DNA from: Halisarca cf. caerulea
Lineage: Eukaryota; Porifera; Demospongiae; Chondrillida; Halisarcidae
Direction: 5' to 3'
Length of the DNA: 20,000 nt
Assembly (NCBI GenBank): GCA_963170055.1
Contig: CAUJGJ010000313.1
Location: 3,126,701-3,146,700 of the forward strand
A program made the position numbers and the translations under genes. Positions 19,401-20,000 of this stretch are shown piece by piece. The notes under the pieces are model-generated. The model did not search any database, was not told the DNA's origin, and saw only the letters and a program-made list of their open reading frames with translations. Numbering within the stretch: position 1 is the stretch's first letter; each line of letters begins with the position of its first letter.

Positions 19401-19911
19401 CTACGATTCTTAAACTTGAAAAAGCGAATCTAAGGAAAAATCAACCTAAGAATGCAAGTGAACTACATTGTATGATCAATCCTCCCATGCAAGCAAATCC
19501 TATATGAACAAAAGCAGTACACAATCTTGTCGTCAGCCATTTTTTCATTTAAAATTTTGCAGATAAATAATTTCACAGATCCTTTCAAACTGCAATAACC
19601 ACAAAATTCATTAGCTGCAATAATTTCCTGACATACAATATATGTGTTGGGTTGATGAATAACTGTTTGATAACTTGTACCGTTGATGAATCCTAGTTCT
19701 CTGTGATTCTTTCATGGTTTGGCTACTACGATAGTGCTGTTTTACCCTCTCCATGTAGGCTATGAAAGCATGCAGTGCTGGCTATCATGAACTTGGTTTC
19801 TATTATGCAAAAAGAGCTCGCAACTTCAGTATATTTGCCATTATGTCTGGTGTAGGAATCTGCTTCATTACTGTGTTTCTAACGGTATTTTTAGTTGTAT
19901 CAGATGCATAA
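15381..19911 (+). CDS. Dispanin / CD225-domain membrane protein with PPxY motif
   Basis: The coding join is 15381-15450, 17530-17618, 18163-18297, 19759-19911, giving 148 residues with consistent GT-AG splicing. The N-terminal half is proline-rich and has no signal peptide. It holds PPAY at 15-18 (a WW-domain ligand of the NEDD4-binding type), LPVY at 26-29 and six prolines at 37-42. A CD225-like C-terminal half follows. It has a first hydrophobic segment at about 73-95 (with GFWPFGLVAVVYSIK), then a loop with Ala/Gly and basic residues (ACSAGYHELGFYYAKRARN), and a second hydrophobic segment at about 121-145. That layout and the YSIK...A..AG....A...AK motif are typical of dispanins, the family that includes IFITM, PRRT and TMEM91-like proteins. 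The paired cysteines of IFITM membrane segment 1 are absent; a single Cys is at 103. An intron falls inside the CD225 domain, directly after YSIK. Which dispanin subfamily it belongs to I cannot say. Confidence 0.85.
15719..15856. repeat. GT/GC-rich simple repeat in dispanin intron 1
   Basis: Interrupted (GT)n runs carry GCGT and GGTGTT interspersions. Confidence 0.9.
16201..16355. repeat. Internal direct repeat, long copy
   Basis: It begins TATGGAGTGCAGGGGTAT, carries the palindrome GGGGGCATGCCCCC (16247-16260) and ends CACTCAAGTAGGGCCTTCT. The short copy is at 16674-16752. Confidence 0.8.
16366..16490. repeat. GT/CG-rich microsatellite
   Basis: GTGTGT runs with a CGCGCGCGCG core near 16440-16449 lie inside the 896-base element, between its two direct repeats. 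Confidence 0.9.
16607..16673. repeat. 67-base dispersed repeat, copy 2 (hairpin-bearing)
   Basis: Identical to 1750-1816 except for one base (TTTTTTCGGTG here against TTTTTTCCGTG). It ends in the same 10-base hairpin and runs straight into the short direct repeat at 16674. Confidence 0.9.
16674..16752. repeat. Internal direct repeat, short copy
   Basis: It begins TATGGAGTGCAGGAGTAT, carries the palindrome GGAGGCATGCCTCC (16714-16727) and ends CACTCAAGTAGGGCCTACT. It lacks about 70 bases found in the middle of the long copy. Confidence 0.8.
18395..18587. mobile_element. CAGTG-type MITE (about 193 bases) in dispanin intron 3
   Basis: The left end is TAGTGGAACCTCTATATTAA followed by GGACACC. 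The right end, reverse-complemented, is TACAGTGCATGAAATCTCTA followed by CTAAAGGACACC. An inner inverted copy (GATGTCCTTGTTTTAGAGGT, near 18452) repeats the same theme, so terminal-like modules occur inside the element. TA bases lie at both ends. Confidence 0.6.
19086..19633. mobile_element. TA-flanked MITE (about 548 bases) in dispanin intron 3
   Basis: TA flanks are at 19084-19085 and 19634-19635. The left end is CATCAGGAAATTTTTGTGGT. The right end, reverse-complemented, is TGTCAGGAAATTATTGCAGC. Inner AAATTTTTGCGG-like motifs recur. There is no coding capacity. TA flanks suggest a Tc1/mariner-type origin. Confidence 0.55.
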
Positions 19912-19963
19912 ACTTTGAGTATTTCATTGTTAATGTGTACATACATATGTGGTGATGGCAATC

Positions 19964-19969
19964 TATAAA
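19964..19969 (+). terminator. Possible variant poly(A) signal TATAAA
   Basis: This variant hexamer lies 53 bases after the dispanin stop and is followed by GT-rich sequence at the window edge. No AATAAA is present before the window ends. Confidence 0.25.
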
Positions 19970-20000
19970 ACAGTTCTGGTGGTAGATCTCTGGTGTGTGT

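Overview
This window is animal nuclear DNA. Spliced genes with GT-AG introns, dense (CA/GT)n microsatellites and many short inverted-repeat transposons point to a marine invertebrate. A sponge or another early-branching metazoan is my best guess, but nothing in the window fixes the phylum. Three protein-coding genes can be built by hand with every splice phase agreeing.

Layout. (1) 982-7081, minus strand: an ANKAR orthologue (ankyrin and armadillo repeat-containing protein). It has one 4-kb exon plus two small 3' exons that an open-reading-frame view misses, giving 1457 residues in all. (2) 7441-14681, plus strand: ARPC2 (p34 subunit of the Arp2/3 complex), ten coding exons and exactly 300 codons. 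It is divergent from ANKAR, with only 359 bases between the start codons; this gap holds a palindromic CRE and an E-box. (3) 15381-19911, plus strand: a 148-residue dispanin/CD225-family membrane protein in four exons, with a PPxY-bearing proline-rich N-terminus and two CACGTG E-boxes just upstream.

The first 980 bases are AT-rich with no gene I can support. The introns and the 14.7-15.4 kb gap carry most of the non-genic structure. This includes at least seven inverted-repeat elements: CAGTG-type MITEs in tandem at 13800-14148, relatives at 2624 and 18395, TA-flanked and TTAA-flanked elements, and an 896-base composite element at 15958-16853. There is also a probable tRNA-derived SINE and a 67-base repeat present twice, 14.8 kb apart, with one mismatch.

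The three genes are not an evident functional pathway. ARPC2 is a housekeeping actin-nucleation gene, the ANKAR family is poorly characterised, and the dispanin is a small membrane protein. The ANKAR/ARPC2 pair probably shares a promoter region. I see no CRISPR array, operon or wholly new biological system. The most unusual content is the hidden C-terminus of ANKAR and the architecture of the mobile elements.
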